A stretch of DNA of 64,000 nt, taken from NCBI RefSeq assembly GCF_019097595.1, contig NC_080714.1, positions 490,259-554,258 on the forward strand, written 5' to 3'. The notes below the pieces were generated by a model. It was not told where the DNA came from, did not search any database, and saw only the letters and a program-made list of their open reading frames with translations. Both the position numbers and the translations under genes were made by a program. The DNA comes from Hemibagrus wyckioides. Taxonomy: Eukaryota; Chordata; Actinopteri; Siluriformes; Bagridae. Shown here one piece after another: positions 1 through 10,620 of this stretch (the first letter of the stretch is position 1; every line of letters starts with the position of its first letter).

Positions 1-548
1 ACACCTCATGGACACGGTGGACACATAGATAACATAATCAAACCCGTCGATCCTGAATGTTAGCGTGCGCTCGAGTTCAGTGCTGTTATCATTGAGGATC
101 ATGTAGGTGAACCTCCTGAATGAGCGCACGTGTTTCGCCAGGTCTGATCTGCTACCTATGTTCATTTTCCTTATCGGAGAGACGAGCTTACCGAAAATGG
201 AAAGCTGTCTCTCCAGTGTTTCATTAGAAATAAACGGGGGCACGTTGGACAGCGTGACTTTTTTTGCAGGTGTTGCGAGGGAGAACACATCAGTGAGTGA
301 ACCCCTGAGTATAATGCCCTTCTGGGCCAACAGCACTGCGTTCTCCACCATGTTGACAAACATCACCACCGCGCTGTTCATCCTGGACGCCGCCAGAACG
401 TTCCGATGCCCGACCACCTCCCCTGCGGCCAGGCAGCACTCCTCCACCCCCGCCCCGGTCACCACTCCTCCACCCCCGCCCCGGTAACCACTCTAACGCC
501 ATGGCTGCGCGTCAGGTTATCGAGGGGGTCTCTACCCTGGGCCGCCAT
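1..548 (-). pseudogene. Tx1/L1-like LINE ORF1, broken, runs off left edge
   Basis: Read on the minus strand, an ATG at 548-546 (MAAQGRDPLDNL) opens a frame that resumes after a shift and stays open to the window edge. The later part reads VTLSNVPPFISNETLE, then a stretch with FGKLVSPIRKM and VRSFRRFTYMILN, ending FRIDGFDYVIYVS. This is the RRM-like gag-type ORF1 product that precedes a CCHC zinc knuckle in teleost Tx1/L1-clade non-LTR retrotransposons; in the family it binds element RNA. The knuckle would lie beyond the left edge. A 26-bp tandem duplication at 437-488 shifts the frame after about 29 codons and brings a TGA in frame, so this copy cannot make the protein. Family assignment is by recalled motifs; the exact clade (Tx1 or other L1) is inference. 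Confidence 0.7.
437..488. repeat. 26-bp tandem duplication inside LINE ORF1
   Basis: Bases 437-462 and 463-488 are two copies of a 26-mer (CACTCCTCCACC... ending GGTCAC or GGTAAC) that differ at one base. The length is not a multiple of three, so it is the direct cause of the frameshift in the minus-strand ORF1. Confidence 0.9.
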
Positions 549-754
549 GCTCTCCAGCGGGAAAGCTGGTGCTGACGGCCAGAAAACTGCTCTGATTAAA
601 CAGAGAGTTTAGATGGTATGAAAAAAAAAGGAAATTGTTCAAAAAAAAAAATAAGTATATATATATATAGATAAATCAAGAAGTTATTAAACGTTAAGCA
701 ATGAGAAACGTGTCAACCACGCTCACACTCAACGCGCTCCGCCCACTCCCAGCA

Positions 755-1332
<578 letters not shown>

Positions 1333-2160
1333 GAGAGAACCACCGACTACCGTGAAATATTTGTCATGCTTAATATTTGGACCTGTCGGTGATTTAAAGT
1401 CCTGCAGTGTGAAAGGAGTTCTGACTGAAACATACCAAAGTGATGACCTACAGCCAGGGAGAGAGTGAGGTACAGGGCAGCGGTCAGCAAGCATGGCTTT
1501 GGTTGGAGTACAATATTATAGTTTAATAGAGCTTATAGTTTTTTATCAAACAAAAATGTCAGAATAAATATCAGAATAAATAAATCAGAATAAATAAGCT
1601 TCACAATTACATCAAACAGAAATAAAGCAGAAACAGGTCCTGGAGAAACGTTTCATTTCACTGTGTGCTGCTACTGTCAGATATATGTGGTGGAAATGAC
1701 AATAAAGCTTCTTGAATCTTGAATTTCCTTGACCAGCCGCATCAGCAGCAGGACAATGCAAAATTATTCATTTGGTCAATTCTGCAGAACACAATCCTTG
1801 TTCCCCGGAGTGACCATTTGGCTAACTTTTTGCGTGGTTCCAATTCCAGTCTCGCGAGAGAACTCACGTGTGATCTTGCGTACGTTTGGTTGTGAAACAC
1901 AGTTTGTGGACCAGACAGAGTTGTGGGAGATTCTTCCTGTTGTGAAGTCATGCAGTGTGAAAACTCCTGTCACCGATCCATCGTACACTATAAACACATA
2001 AATCTAGCTAATATGACCTCCCTCTATACCCCCCCCCAACCCTGGGGCCGTGGAAAAATTGTCTGGTATCAAACCGTATCAGACCATGGTACAAAAAACC
2101 CTGTTCTACAGTGTTTTATTAATACTCAGCTTAACAACTACAGACATTTTACACACTCTC
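1333..2160. other. Unique sequence, no gene recognised
   Basis: Mixed-composition DNA. Near 1690-1722 an AATAAAGCTTCTTGAATC stretch resembles the 3' end of a dispersed fish retroelement, at low confidence. At 1850-1859 there is a perfect TCTCGCGAGA. The phrase AAGTC(C/A)TGCAGTGTGAAA occurs at about 1397-1414 and again at 1945-1962, so the two halves may share a degraded repeat. Open frames here are short, without recognisable domains. Confidence 0.5.
1850..1859. promoter_or_regulatory. TCTCGCGAGA palindrome
   Basis: A perfect 10-bp TCTCGCGAGA. In vertebrates this palindrome is an established core-promoter element, reported as a Kaiso-type (ZBTB33) site. No gene start is visible next to it, so function here is unproven. 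Confidence 0.3.
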
Positions 2161-2803
2161 ATGTTTATAATGATTTATAATCCCACTCTCAGTGTTTATA
2201 ATGATTTATAATCCCACTCTCTGTGTTTATAATGATTTATAATCCCACTCTCTGTGTTTATAATGATTTATAATCCCACTCTCAGTGTTTATAATGATTT
2301 ATAATCCCACTCTCTGTGTTTATAATGATTTATAATCCCACTCTCTGTGTTTATAATGATTTCTAATCCCACTCTCAGTGTTTATAATGATTTATAATCC
2401 CACTCTCTGTGTTTATAATGATTTCTAATCCCACTCTCAGTGTTTATAATGATTTATAATCCCACTCTCTGTGTTTATAATGATTTATAATCCCACTCTC
2501 AGTGTTTATAATGATTTATAATCCCACTCTCAGTGTTTATAATGATTTATAATCCCACTCTCAGTGTTTATAATGATTTATAATCCCACTCTCTGTGTTT
2601 ATAATGATTTATAATCCCACTCTCTGTGTTTATAATGATTTATAATCCCACTCTCTGTGTTCATAATGATTTATAATCCCACTCTCAGTGTTTATAACGA
2701 TTTATAATCCCACTCTCTGTGTTTATAACGATTTATAATCCCACTCTCTGTGTTCATAATGATTTATAATCCCACTCTCAGTGTTTATAATGATTTATAA
2801 TCC
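2161..2803. repeat. 31-bp minisatellite, about 20 copies
   Basis: The unit starts TTTATAATGATTTATAATCC and continues CACTCTCAGTG or CACTCTCTGTG. These two unit classes alternate irregularly. Rare variants read TTCATAATG, TTTATAACG or TTTCTAATC. Confidence 0.95.
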
Positions 2804-2934
2804 ACAGTTATTAGTAAGAGATCTTCATCCTGAGACTCAGTGACCATCAGAGTGAATATCCAGCACAGTGAGGAGTCTCCTTCTGAAGGATCTCCAGTTT
2901 AACCTGTAGATCATGGAGGGGTTACTGGTGTAGA

Positions 2935-3035
2935 AACCATCTCCATCTCCTGCTCCGATGATGCTTTTCCAGCTGCTAGGAATAAGACTGCAGTGTCTAC
3001 CACAGACTGGTAGAAGGTCCTGAAACCCTTTAAAA
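2935..3035 (-). pseudogene. LINE reverse transcriptase C-terminal fragment
   Basis: Minus-strand translation reads FRTFYQSVVDTAVLF followed by LAAGKASSEQE. This resembles the ...LxTFYQSVVxSxLFY... segment near the C-terminus of fish non-LTR retrotransposon ORF2. Only about 30 residues are recognisable; the sequence downstream to 2830 is open but no longer similar, and a CA microsatellite (3038-3090) lies on the other side. A short degraded remnant. Confidence 0.5.
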
Positions 3036-3037
3036 CA

Positions 3038-3076
<39 letters not shown>

Positions 3077-3237
3077 ATACACACGTGCACACACACCCAG
3101 ACATTTGAATTCCATTATAGCTCAGCCTGGAGGGATCAGTAACTCAGGCTAATGAAATTCGCGGTTCTCCCTGTCTGAGGGCGGCGGTCAGCAGCGGGTC
3201 AACAGGAATTCAGTGAAAATAAATGTGCAGCTAAAAT

Positions 3238-6200
3238 TAACACCTTCACACTCTACACAATTCTACTCTACACACTCTACACAATTCTACTCTACACACT
3301 CTCTGCACAATTCTACTCTCCACACTCTACACAATTCTACTCTCTACACTCTCTGCACAATTCTACTCCCCACACTCTCTACACAATTCTACTCTCCACA
3401 CTCCACACAATTCTACTCTCCACACTCTACACAATTCTACACTCTACACAATTCTACTCTCCACACTCCACACAATTCTACTCTCCACACTCTACACAAT
3501 TCTACACTGTACACAATTCTACTCTCCACACTCTCTGCAGAATTCTACTCTCCACTCTCTACACAATTCTACTCTCCACACTCTACACAATTCCACTCTC
3601 CACAATTCTACTCTCCACACTCTCTGCACAATTCTACTCTCCACAATTCTACTCTACACACTCTACACAATTCTACTCTCCACACTCTACACAATTCTAC
3701 TCTCCACACTCTCTGCACAATTCTACTCTCCACAATTCTACTCTACACACACTACACAATTCTAGTCTACACACACTCTACACAATTCTACTCTCCACAC
3801 TCTCTGCACAATTCTACACTCCACAATTCTACTCTCCACACTCTCTGCACAATTCCACTCTCCACACTCTACACAATTCTACTCTCCACACTCTCCACAA
3901 TTCCACTCTCCACACTCTACACAATTCTACTCTCCACACTCTACACAATTCCACTCTCCACACTCTCTGCACAATTCTACTCTCCACACTCTACACAATT
4001 CCACTCTCCACACTCTACACAATTCTACTCTCCACACTCTACACAATTCCACTCTCCACACTCTCTGCACAATTCTACTCTCCACACTCTACACAATTCC
4101 ACTCTCCACACTCTCCACAATTCTACTCTCCATGCTCTCTGCACAATTCTACTCTCCACAATTCTACTCTACACACTCTACACAATTCTAGTCTACACAC
4201 ACTCTACACAATTCTACACTCTACACAATTCTACTCTCCACACTCTACACAATTCTACTCTCCACACTCTCTGCACAATTCTACTCTCCACACTCTCCAC
4301 AATTCCACTCTCCACACTCTCTGCACAATTCTACTCTCCACACTCTCCACAATTCCACTCTCCACACTTTCTGCACAATTCTACTCTCCACACTCTACAC
4401 AATTCCACTCTCCACACTCTCCACAATTCTACTCTCCACACTCTCTGCACAATTCTACTCTCCACAATTCTACTCTACACACTCTACACAATTCTAGTCT
4501 ACACACACTCTACACAATTCTACTCTCCACACTCTCTGCACAATTCTACTCTCCACACTCTCTACACAATTCCACTCTCCACACTCTACACAATTCTACA
4601 CTCTACACAATTCTACTCTCCACACTCTACACAATTCAACTCTCCACACTCTCTGCACAATTCTACTCTCCACACTCTCCACAATTCCACTCTCCACACT
4701 CTCTGCACAATTCCACTCTCCACACTCTACACAATTCTACACTCTACACAATTCCACTCTCCACACTCTACACAATTCTACACTCTACACAATTCTACTC
4801 TCCACACTCTCTGCACAATTCTACTCTCCACAATTCTACTCTACACACTACACAATTCTAGTCTACACACACTCTACACAATTCTACTCTCCACACTCTA
4901 CACAATTCCACTCTACACAATTCTACTCTCCACACTCTCTGCACAATTCTACTCTCCACACTCTGCACAATTCTACTCTCCACAATTCTACTCTCCACAC
5001 TCTCTGCACAATTCTACTCTCCACAATTCTACTCTACACGCTCTACACAATTCTACTCTCCACAATTCTACTCTCCACACTCTCTGCACAATTCTACTCT
5101 CCACAATTCTACTCAATTCTAGTCTACACACACTCTACACAATTCTACTCTCCACACTCTCTGCACAATTCCACTCTCCACACTCTCTGCACAATTCCAC
5201 TCTCCACACTCTACACAATTCTACACTCTACACAATTCTACTCTCCACACTCTACACAATTCTATTCTCCACACTCTCTGCAGAATTCTACTCTCCACAA
5301 TTCTACTCTACACACACTACACAATTCTAGTCTACACACACTCTACACAATTCTACTCTCCACACTCTCTGCACAATTCTACTCTCCACACTCTGCACAA
5401 TTCTACTCTCCACAATTCTACTCTCCACACTCTCTGCACAATTCTACTCTCCGCAATTCTACTCTACACAATTCTACTCTCCACACTCTCTGCACAATTC
5501 TACTCTCCACAATTCTACTCAATTCTAGTCTACACACACTCTACACAATTCTACTCTCCACACTCTCTGCACAATTCCACTCTCCACACTCTACACAATT
5601 CTACTCTCCACACTCTACACAATTCTACTCTCCACACTCTCTGCACAATTCCACTCTCCACAATTCTACTCTACACACTCTACACAATTCTACTCTCCAC
5701 ACTCTCCACAATTCCACTCTCCACACTCTGCACAATTCTACTCTCCACACTCTACACAATTCCACTCTCCACACTCTCCACAATTCTACTCTCCACACTC
5801 TCTGCACAATTCTACTCTCCACAATTCTACTCTACACACTCTACACAATTCTAGTCTACACACACTCTACACAATTCTACTCTCCACACTCTCTGCACAA
5901 TTCTACTCTCCACACTCTCTACACAATTCCACTCTCCACACTCTACACAATTCTACACTCTACACAATTCTAGTCTACACACACTCTACACAATTCTACT
6001 CTCCACACTCTCTACACAATTCCACTCTCCACACTCTACACAATTCTACATTCTACACAATTCCACTCTCCACACTCTCCACAATTCTACTCTCCACACT
6101 CTCTGCACAATTCCACTCTCCACACTCTACACAATTCTACTCTCCACACTCTACACAATTCCACTCTCCACACTCTCTGCACAATTCCACTCTCCACACT

Positions 6201-6995
6201 CTACACAATTCCACTCTCCACACTCTACACAATTCCACTCTCCACACTCTCTGCACAATTCTACTCTCCACACTCTACACAATTCCACTCTCCACACTCT
6301 CTGCACAATTCTACTCTCCACACTCTACACAATTCCACTCTCCACACTCTCTGCACAATTCTACTCTCCATGCACACACACTACACAATTCCACTCTCTA
6401 CACAACCCTACACTCTACACAATTCTACTCTCCACACTCTCTGCACAATTCTACTCTACACACACTCTACACAAGTCTACTCTCTACACTTTCTACACAA
6501 TTCTACTCTACACACTCTACACAATTCTACTCTCCACACTTTACACACACATCCTCCACAATTCTACTCTCCACACTTTACACACACAATCTCCACAATT
6601 CTAGTCTCCACACACACTCTACACAATTCAACTCTCCTCACACACTACACAACTCTACTCTACACACTCTACAAGATTCTCTCCACAATTCTAATCTCCA
6701 CACTCTCCACAATTCTACTCTCCACACTTTACACACACATACCACACAATTTTACTCTCAACAATCTCTACAATTCGTCTCCACACACACTACACAATTT
6801 CACTGTCCACACTATCCACAATTCTACTCTCCACACTCTCCACAATTCTACTCCACACACACACACACACTATACAATTCTACTCTACACACACTACAGA
6901 ATTCTACCCTCCACACTACACAATTCTACTCTCCACTCTCTACACAATTCTACTCCCTACACACACTACAATACAATACAATACTACAATACAAT
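3238..6995. repeat. 24-bp minisatellite, about 3.75 kb
   Basis: The main unit is CACACTCTACACAATTCTAC plus TCTC (24 bp). A 26-bp form has CTCTCTGCACAATTC and a 15/16-bp short form has ACAATTCTACTCTCC. Because 24 is a multiple of three and the unit lacks stops in one frame, a 705-codon open frame (3213-5330) results; it is not a gene. The last 600 bp (from about 6370) are more degenerate, with CACACA expansions. Confidence 0.97.
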
Positions 6996-7119
6996 TCTAC
7001 TCTAGAAACATCAGTCTAACAGTGTGAAGTTCTAAACTATAAACTCTAGAACGGCCTGTAAAGTTCTAAACTCTAGAGCCCTGCAGGCCAGACTGCACAC
7101 TTTCAGAACACGCTGTGTT

Positions 7120-7548
7120 GTGTGCTAATGTATGAGGTCAGTGCAGTGTGTCACACTGTGTTAATGTATGAGGTCAGTGCAGTGTGTCACACTGTGTTAA
7201 TGTATGAGGTCAGTGCAGTGTGTCACACTGTGTTAATGTATGAGGTCAGTGCAGTGTGTCACACTGTGTTAATGTATGAGGTCAGTGCAGTGTGTCACAC
7301 TGTGTTAATGTATGAGGTCAGTGCAGTGTGTCACACTGTGTTAATGTATGAGGTCAGTGCAGTGTGTCACACCGTGATAATGTATGAGGTCAGTGCAGTG
7401 TGTCACACTGTGTTAATGTATGAGGTCAGTGCAGTGTGTCACACTGTGTTAATGTATGAGGTCAGTGCAGTGTGTCACACTGTGTTAATGTATGAGGTCA
7501 GTGCAGTGTGTCACACTGTGTTAATGTATGAGGTCAGTGCAGTGTGTT
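7120..7548. repeat. 36-bp minisatellite, 12 copies, with internal palindrome
   Basis: Nearly identical 36-bp units contain TTAATGTATGAGGTCAGTGC then AGTGTGTCACACTGTG. Each unit carries CAGTGTG-T-CACACTG, a 7-bp inverted repeat around one base. A single unit (about 7370-7377) has ACCGTGATAATG instead of ACTGTGTTAATG. A frame of 12-residue repeats opens through it; this is a periodicity artefact. Confidence 0.97.
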
Positions 7549-7918
7549 TAACAGCCAGCATTAATGACCAGAAGCGAGAGGCGAAGCTTCCACTGCATTT
7601 TATTAAGAGTGACCTTTCCATTCTGCAGGCCGATGCACTTATAGAGACAATTTTCTGTATTTTAGAGCTAAATTTCATCATGACCTTTATTAGAGTGCAG
7701 TCTGACTCACTGATGGAGTCTGGATTAAAACATGATGAGGATGAAGAGTGTGTTTATCGGCTCAGTGTGTGGCATCACTGTGATAATGAAGAGAGCAGAA
7801 CTTCAGGAGAAACGTGAGATCTCACTCTGTTCCTCTGGTGCTTCTCAACCACATTTCATTCCACAGCTCTCTCCTCGAAAATCACAGCAATTTCATCATC
7901 GTCATCATTATTATTATT
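7549..7918. other. Unique AT-rich sequence, possible conserved noncoding element
   Basis: High-complexity sequence between two arrays. It holds two TGACCTTT nuclear-receptor half-sites (7610-7617 and 7681-7688). No codon structure is recognisable. Its complexity contrasts with the surroundings, which is why a conserved noncoding element is suggested; only an alignment with other fish could show it. Confidence 0.3.
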
Positions 7919-7919
7919 T

Positions 7920-7955
<36 letters not shown>

Positions 7956-8036
7956 CGCCAGGCGGCGCTGTTCTCAGACATTATTCGAAACCCAAAGTCC
8001 GAAATCCCTTTGCGATTTGGCCACACTTCCATTTCT

Positions 8037-8069
<33 letters not shown>

Positions 8070-8099
8070 ATGTTGTCCTGATCCGGAGTGTGTGAGTGT

Positions 8100-8154
8100 T
8101 TAATGCGCGCGGAGGAGTTCGGAGCCTTGGAGGAACACACACACACAGCCCGAG
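8100..8154 (+). other. Candidate 5' noncoding exon ending at GAG|GTGAGT
   Basis: A CpG-containing stretch (GCGCGCGGAGGAGTTCGGAG at about 8105-8124) ends in a perfect consensus splice donor, GAG|GTGAGT at 8152-8160. No long open frame accompanies it. The first coding exon of ghr begins at an acceptor (26863/26864) with only 11 bases before its ATG, so at least one upstream noncoding exon must exist; this is one candidate. The assignment is inference. Confidence 0.25.
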
Positions 8155-8205
8155 GTGAGTCCAGATCTACTGAACCACCGGGAAAACCGGGAATAGCCGC
8201 AATCC

Positions 8206-8250
<45 letters not shown>

Positions 8251-8255
8251 TGTGT

Positions 8256-8320
8256 GTTGAACTAGGTACAAAGTTCTTCACCCCGAACGTTATGCTAAAG
8301 AACATTACTGCGTTACTCCT

Positions 8321-8322
<2 letters not shown>
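8256..8322. repeat. 67-bp duplicated sequence, copy 1
   Basis: Identical to 8552-8618. It begins GTTGAACTAGGTAC and ends GTTACTCCTAG. It contains ACTAGG near one end and CCTAGT across the other, plus internal GTTCTT and AAGAAC, so it has nested inverted repeats with unequal spacing. The GTTACTCC and AACG phrases resemble ends of fish hAT-type nonautonomous elements, but this is a weak likeness. Confidence 0.8.
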
Positions 8323-8364
<42 letters not shown>

Positions 8365-8365
8365 T

Positions 8366-8528
<163 letters not shown>

Positions 8529-8551
8529 TGTGTGTGTGTGTGTGTGTGTGT

Positions 8552-8618
8552 GTTGAACTAGGTACAAAGTTCTTCACCCCGAACGTTATGCTAAAGAACA
8601 TTACTGCGTTACTCCTAG
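8552..8618. repeat. 67-bp duplicated sequence, copy 2
   Basis: Exact copy of 8256-8322, 296 bp downstream. The intervening microsatellite was probably duplicated with it, or it arose by unequal exchange in the GT/GA blocks. Confidence 0.8.
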
Positions 8619-8640
8619 TGTGTGTGTGTGTGTGTGTGCG

Positions 8641-8921
8641 CGTGCAAAGAGCTCGTGCATTTCTGCAAGACTAGTTTGGAGATTTTGGTTTTTTCTCTCT
8701 CGGTGCTGTGCACATTTTCTCTCCACGTCACAGCGCGAGCTCACGGTTTTATCGACACATGAAAATTCAGTAAAGTTAAAAGCAGAAAATATTTTACTCT
8801 TTAACACACACACACACACACACACACAGATATTCCGGCATGTGTTCAGTGTTTAAACTGAGGATTACATTAATATGTCTTCGAAATATGTGGGAATAAT
8901 AATAATAATAATAATAATAAG
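8641..8921. other. Short unique stretch plus (CA)n and (AAT)n
   Basis: Unique sequence with no recognised gene, a CA microsatellite at 8804-8829 and an (AAT)n run at about 8896-8920. Confidence 0.7.
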
Positions 8922-8927
8922 ATAAAC

Positions 8928-10510
8928 ATGGGAATAGGGTGTAGGGAGTAGGGAACAGGGTGTAGGGTATAGGGAGTAGGGAATAGGGTGTAGGGTGTAG
9001 GGAGTAGGGAGTAGGGAACAGGGTGTAGGGAATAGGGAGTAGGGAATGGTGTAGGGAGTAGGGAATGGTGTAGGGAGTAGGGAACAGGGTGTAGGGAGTA
9101 GGGAACAGGGTGTAGGGAATAGGGAGTAGGGAACGGTGTAGGGAGTAGGGAACAGGGTGTAGGGAATTGGGAACAGGGTGTAGGGAGTAGGGAACAGGGT
9201 GTAGGGAATAGGGAGTAGGGAACAGGGTGTAGGGAATAGGGAGTAGGGAACAGGGTGTAGGGAGTAGGGAATAGGGTGTAGGGAGTAGGGAACAGGGTGT
9301 AGGGAATAGGGAACAGGGTGTAGGGAATAGGGTGTAGGGAGTAGGGAACAGGGTGTAGGGAGTAGGGAACAGGGTGTAGGGAGTAGGGAACAGGGTGTAG
9401 GGAATAGGGAGTAGGGAACGGTGTAGGGAGTAGGGAACAGGGTGTAGGGAATAGGGAGTAGGGAATAGGGAGTAGGGAACAGGGTGTAGGGAATAGGGAG
9501 TAGGGAACAGGGTGTAGGGAGTAGGGAACAGGGTGTAGGGAGTAGGGAATAGGGAGTAGGGAACAGGGTGTAGGGAATAGGGAGTAGGGAACAGGGTGTA
9601 GGGAATAGGGAGTAGGGAACAGGGTGTAGGGAGTAGGGAACAGGGTGTAGGGAATAGGGAGTAGGGAACAGGGTGTAGGGAATAGGGAGTAGGGAACAGG
9701 GTGTAGGGAGTAGGGAACAGGGTGTAGGGAATAGGGAACAGGGTGTAGGGAGTAGGGAACAGGGTGTAGGGAATAGGGAGTAGGGACAGGGTGTAGGGAA
9801 TAGGGTGTAGGGAACAGGGTGTAGGGAGTAGGGAACAGGGTGTAGGGAATAGGGAGTAGGGAACAGGGTGTAGGGAGTAGGGAACAGGGTGTAGGGAATA
9901 GGGAACAGGGTGTAGGGAGTAGGGAACAGGGTGTAGGGAATAGGGAGTAGGGACAGGGTGTAGGGAATAGGGTGTAGGGAGTAGGGAACAGGGTGTAGGG
10001 AATAGGGAGTAGGGAACAGGGTGTAGGGAATAGGGAGTAGGGAACAGGGTGTAGGGAATAGGGAGTAGGGAACAGGGTGTAGGGAGTAGGGAACAGGGTG
10101 TAGGGAATAGGGAGTAGGGAACGGTGTAGGGAGTAGGGAACAGGGTGTAGGGAGTAGGGAACAGGGTGTAGGGAATAGGGAACAGGGTGTAGGGAGTAGG
10201 GAACAGGGTGTAGGGAATAAGGAACAGGGTGTAGGGAATAGGGTGTAGGGAACGGTGTAGGGAGTAGGGAACAGGGTGTAGGGAGTAGGGAACAGGGTGT
10301 AGGGAGTAGGGAACAGGGTGTAGGGAATAGGGTGTAGGGAATAGGGAGTAGGGAACGGTGTAGGGAGTAGGGAACAGGGTGTAGGGAGTAGGGAACAGGG
10401 TGTAGGGAGTAGGGAACAGGGTGTAGGGAATAGGGTGTAGGGAACAGGGTGTAGGGAATAGGGTGTAGGGAACAGGGTGTAGGGAATAGGGTTAGGAAGT
10501 AGGGAACAGG
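8928..10510. repeat. G-rich heptamer minisatellite with G-quadruplex potential
   Basis: Built of 7-bp steps TAGGGAG, TAGGGAA and CAGGGTG in varied order, often as a 21-bp higher unit. GGG recurs every 7 bp with 4-nt spacers, the classical G-quadruplex pattern, on the + strand. A 566-codon minus-strand frame (SLHPVPY repeats) is an artefact of the 21-bp period. Confidence 0.97.
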
Positions 10511-10620
10511 GTGAAGGGAGTAGGCAGGGATTAGGAACACAGCCCTCTGCGCCTCAGTGATTGGACTCATCTGTGTAGAAATCTGATGTTTAAAGAATTA
10601 TGTTTAAATTTCATTTCATA

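Noticed and set aside
2161..2803. CRISPR-like appearance of 31-bp regularly spaced repeats
   Set aside because: There are no unique spacers; the units are contiguous and the host is a vertebrate.
3213..5330. 705-codon open frame with HNSTLHTL repeats
   Set aside because: It lies wholly within a 24-bp minisatellite whose period is a multiple of three; no start context, domain or non-repeat part.
7122..7817. 231-codon frame with twelve LMYEVSAVCHTV repeats and a unique tail
   Set aside because: The repeats are the 36-bp array (period 12 codons); the tail has no recognisable domain and shows no splice or start signals.
8870..10570. 566-codon minus-strand frame with SLHPVPYSLFPTPC repeats
   Set aside because: Translation of the 7/21-bp G-rich array; openness follows from the period, not from selection.
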